From positions 1-8,856 of the forward strand of contig JABIBH010000242.1 of assembly GCA_018652925.1 (NCBI GenBank): a DNA stretch of 8,856 nucleotides, in the 5' to 3' direction. The DNA is from a bacterium (GTDB lineage: Bacteria > Krumholzibacteriota > Krumholzibacteriia > LZORAL124-64-63). Positions 6,525 through 8,856 of this stretch are shown here, in pieces. The position numbers and the translations under genes were made by a program. A model generated the notes under the pieces. That model was not told the DNA's origin. It saw nothing but the letters and a program-made list of their open reading frames with translations, and made no database searches. Position 1 is the first letter of the stretch. Every line of letters begins with the position of its first letter.

Positions 6525-6690
6525 CTCTAATTCTCCTGTGGAAGATGTGTATATTATTTCGTTTCTGAAAAGTATCGGTTAGATGAATTTAAGGCAAGTC
6601 TTGTTAAAACCCTGTTGATTGTGCTACTTTATGTCGGTTCGTTGGCAGAAGGTCGCCGGCTACAAAAATCAGTTGTCTGGAGGTTTCTAG
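6525..6690. promoter_or_regulatory. Divergent intergenic region between pepT and the OPT transporter
   Basis: These 166 bases separate two start codons pointing away from each other, so both promoters should lie here. The two ribosome sites are clear at the edges. An A/T-rich stretch (6547-6560) and a weak TTGTTA-N18-TACTTT pair (6601-6630, plus strand) are possible promoter parts, but neither is convincing. I see no riboswitch, terminator or small gene. Confidence 0.5.
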
Positions 6691-8832
6691 ATGGATAATC
6701 CTAAATCATCAGGTCTGCCCAAGAATGCGTATCGCAAACTTGAGCCGGGTGAAGTGTATGAGCCGATGATTTCTGCATCGGATGGCAGATCAGAAGTAAC
6801 AACCTGGTCGGTCGTTACTGGTCTGTTGATGGTGCTTGTATTTTCTGCTGCATGTATCTACATGGCGTTGCGTGCTGGTAATGCTATTGAGGCATCAATT
6901 CCAATTGCTATTCTGGCAATTTTCTTTGGTAGCAGGAAAAAAATCAAAAGCACAATTCTGGAAAATGTAATTGTCCAGTCAATTGGTCAGGCTGCCGGAG
7001 TTGTTGCTGCTGGTGCAGCGTTTATTATTCCTGCGCTGTATATCAATCAGGTAGAAGTTACCTGGTGGCAGATTTTCCTGTCATGCTTCATTGGTGGAAC
7101 ACTTGGTGTTGTTCTGATTATCCCTCTGCGTAAATATTTCGTGAAGGATCTGCATGGCGATTTACCTTTCCCGGAGGCTACAGCAATCAATGAGATTCTG
7201 GTTTCTGGTGAATCTTCAAGCGAAAGCTCTGGTAAAATATTGCTGTCCGCTTTTGGTATTGGTGCAGCTTTTGACTTTATGATTGAAACTTTCCATCTCT
7301 GGAATCCAATGATGACAACCAAGACTTTGCTTGGTGGCGTGGGTGAGAAGATGGCAAGTATGCGTTTTGAAGCATCGATGAATGGTATTGCCGCCTTGTT
7401 TGGTCTTGGCTATATCATTGGTATTCGTTATGCAGCAATTATTGCTGGTGGATCAGTTTTGGCTTATATGGTTTTGATTCCTCTGATTTATTTCTTCGGA
7501 AGTAACATCCCTGAGTTTGCTTTTGCAGGTCAGGTTTACGAGATAGCAAAAATGGATTCCGGAGCAATTTTCAGCGCCTTTGTAAAGCCAATCGGTATTG
7601 GTGCAATCGCTGTTTCCGGTATCATCGGTATCATCCGTATGGGTGGAATCATTCTTGGTTCATTGTCACTGGGCTTCAAAGGTCTCAAGGGCGACAGTGC
7701 TTCTAAAGATCTGCCACGAACAGAAATCGATATGGACCCAAAACATGTCATGTTGATTCAAGTTGGATCAGTTGTTCTTATGGCTCTGTTATTTGTTGTT
7801 GTTGGGATGTTGGCTGGCGACAATATGTCGTTTGGCGAAGTTTTCAAGTTTGGAGTTATAGGATCTCTGGTCGGTTTTGCCCTGAGTTTCCTTTTCACTC
7901 CTGTTGCTGCTCAGGCAATTGCGATTGTTGGAGTAAACCCTGTTTCAGGTATGACTCTGATTACTGTTGTACTGACAATTCTAGCTCTGGTTGGAGCTGG
8001 ACTTACAGGTAAAGCTGGAATGTTGATTGCCCTGATTGTTGGCTGTGCGGTATGTACTGCTCTTTCCACTTCGGGTGCCTTGATTAGTGACTTCAAAATT
8101 GGTTACTGGTTGGGTTCAACACCACAAAGCCAGCAGCGATGGAAGTTCCTCGGTTTAGCATTGGCTGCTCTTGTAGTTGCTTTTGTTATTCCAATTATGG
8201 ACAGTGGATACCACTTCCTGATTGAAAATGAAGCTGGTGAGATGATTAGTAACACTGAAGTTCTTCCTGCACCTCAGGCAAATATGATTGCTGCTGTTTC
8301 AAAGGGATTGCTTGAAGATCCGGCCAACCAGCCATGGTTCCTTTATGGGCTTGGTGGCATTGTAGCGATTGTTCTCTATCTGTCGGGAATTCCGATGCTC
8401 GCCTTTGCACTTGGAATGTACCTCCCAATCTCAATTAACTTACCTGTACTGTTTGGTGCATTTGTTGCCTGGCTTGTTGGTAAAACAGGTAAGAACAAGA
8501 AGGAAAAAGAAGCTCGTCAAGGTCAGGGTATACTTATTGCCTCTGGTTTGATGGCAGGTGCCGCAATATTTGGTATCATTACTGCTATTTTGCGCCAGCC
8601 AGCCTTGGGTGGACCGATTCAGTATCTGAGCTTTGGTAAAGAATTCATAATGAAAGAATCCAGCTCAGGTGGTGGGATGTTCCTCAAAGAAGGTGCCCAT
8701 ATTGCCTGGTATGAAGGTGGCTTGGGACAGGGTATTGGATTTGCGATGTATGTTCTACTTGGACTTGGTTGCTACTTGCTAGCGAAAAAAGGTGCACAAA
8801 TGGGTGCAGCTGAAGAAGCGTCCAAAGAGTAG
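6691..8832 (+). CDS. OPT-family oligopeptide transporter
   Basis: This 713-residue polytopic inner-membrane protein imports oligopeptides, presumably with protons, as known for the bacterial branch of the OPT/YSL family. Many hydrophobic segments are visible from residue 39 onward, and 14-16 helices are expected. Family hallmarks appear in order: GDLPFPEATAINEILVSGE (156-174, the LPFPE signature), RMGGIILGSL (316-325), NPVSGMT (416-422), GYWLGSTPQSQQ (471-482), PQANMIAAVSKGL (528-540) and a late GMYLPISINLP (575-585). A charged cytosolic stretch KNKKEKEARQ (601-610) precedes the last helices. It is somewhat longer than many bacterial members. Residues 1-38 form a hydrophilic N-terminal tail. 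GGAGG (6679-6683), seven bases before the ATG, fixes the start. Its divergent partner is peptidase T. Metal-chelate (YSL-like) transport cannot be excluded from sequence alone. The stop is TAG; the last 24 bases of the window hold nothing I can assign. Confidence 0.95.
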   Translation: MDNPKSSGLPKNAYRKLEPGEVYEPMISASDGRSEVTTWSVVTGLLMVLVFSAACIYMALRAGNAIEASIPIAILAIFFGSRKKIKSTILENVIVQSIGQAAGVVAAGAAFIIPALYINQVEVTWWQIFLSCFIGGTLGVVLIIPLRKYFVKDLHGDLPFPEATAINEILVSGESSSESSGKILLSAFGIGAAFDFMIETFHLWNPMMTTKTLLGGVGEKMASMRFEASMNGIAALFGLGYIIGIRYAAIIAGGSVLAYMVLIPLIYFFGSNIPEFAFAGQVYEIAKMDSGAIFSAFVKPIGIGAIAVSGIIGIIRMGGIILGSLSLGFKGLKGDSASKDLPRTEIDMDPKHVMLIQVGSVVLMALLFVVVGMLAGDNMSFGEVFKFGVIGSLVGFALSFLFTPVAAQAIAIVGVNPVSGMTLITVVLTILALVGAGLTGKAGMLIALIVGCAVCTALSTSGALISDFKIGYWLGSTPQSQQRWKFLGLALAALVVAFVIPIMDSGYHFLIENEAGEMISNTEVLPAPQANMIAAVSKGLLEDPANQPWFLYGLGGIVAIVLYLSGIPMLAFALGMYLPISINLPVLFGAFVAWLVGKTGKNKKEKEARQGQGILIASGLMAGAAIFGIITAILRQPALGGPIQYLSFGKEFIMKESSSGGGMFLKEGAHIAWYEGGLGQGIGFAMYVLLGLGCYLLAKKGAQMGAAEEASKE

Positions 8833-8856
8833 TTTGATAGTTTGTTAAATGGAGCC

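Noticed and set aside
6601..6630. TTGTTA-N18-TACTTT as the OPT promoter
   Set aside because: Only 4 of 6 and 3 of 6 matches; too weak to annotate as a separate site.
6640..6660. Possible sigma54 promoter (TTGGCAG...TCGCC) before the OPT gene
   Set aside because: The distance between the GG and GC elements is one base short and the -12 element matches poorly.

Overview
The window looks like chromosomal DNA from a free-living, probably anaerobic or microaerobic, peptide-using bacterium with moderate GC. Three things point to the FCB group or a neighbouring candidate phylum. One is a secreted beta-helix protein ending in an FlgD-like/type A sorting domain with the YPNPFNP motif. The second is a superoxide reductase, an enzyme typical of anaerobes. 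The third is a peptide transporter paired with peptidase T. The phylum itself cannot be fixed from this sequence. I see no mobile element, CRISPR array, tRNA or rRNA, and no broken gene apart from the one cut by the left edge.

Layout, left to right. Bases 1-1266 (minus strand) hold a compact operon: a short sulfatase/alkaline-phosphatase-superfamily protein with Thr at the nucleophile position, then a one-iron superoxide reductase that runs off the window. Bases 1466-3532 (minus) encode a large secreted parallel beta-helix protein; its promoter places the transcript start almost on the ATG, so its mRNA may be leaderless. Thioredoxin (3578-3901, minus) lies just upstream of it. Divergent from thioredoxin is an uncharacterised membrane-anchored protein (3999-4814, plus). 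A strong bidirectional terminator (4820-4851) separates that gene from a convergent gene for a small exported protein with eight cysteines (4868-5167, minus). Peptidase T (5259-6524, minus) and an OPT-family oligopeptide transporter (6691-8832, plus) then share a 166-bp divergent intergenic region.

Functionally, the right side is a peptide import and trimming module: OPT brings in oligopeptides and PepT removes N-terminal residues from tripeptides. The left and centre carry redox functions (thioredoxin, superoxide reductase, possibly the Cys-rich exported protein) and cell-surface or exported products. No gap between genes exceeds 300 bases. The longest, 1267-1465 and 6525-6690, hold promoter-like sequences at most. 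I found no complete new multi-gene system. The most interesting items are the sulfatase-like/superoxide reductase pair, the leaderless beta-helix gene and the two unrecognised exported or membrane proteins.
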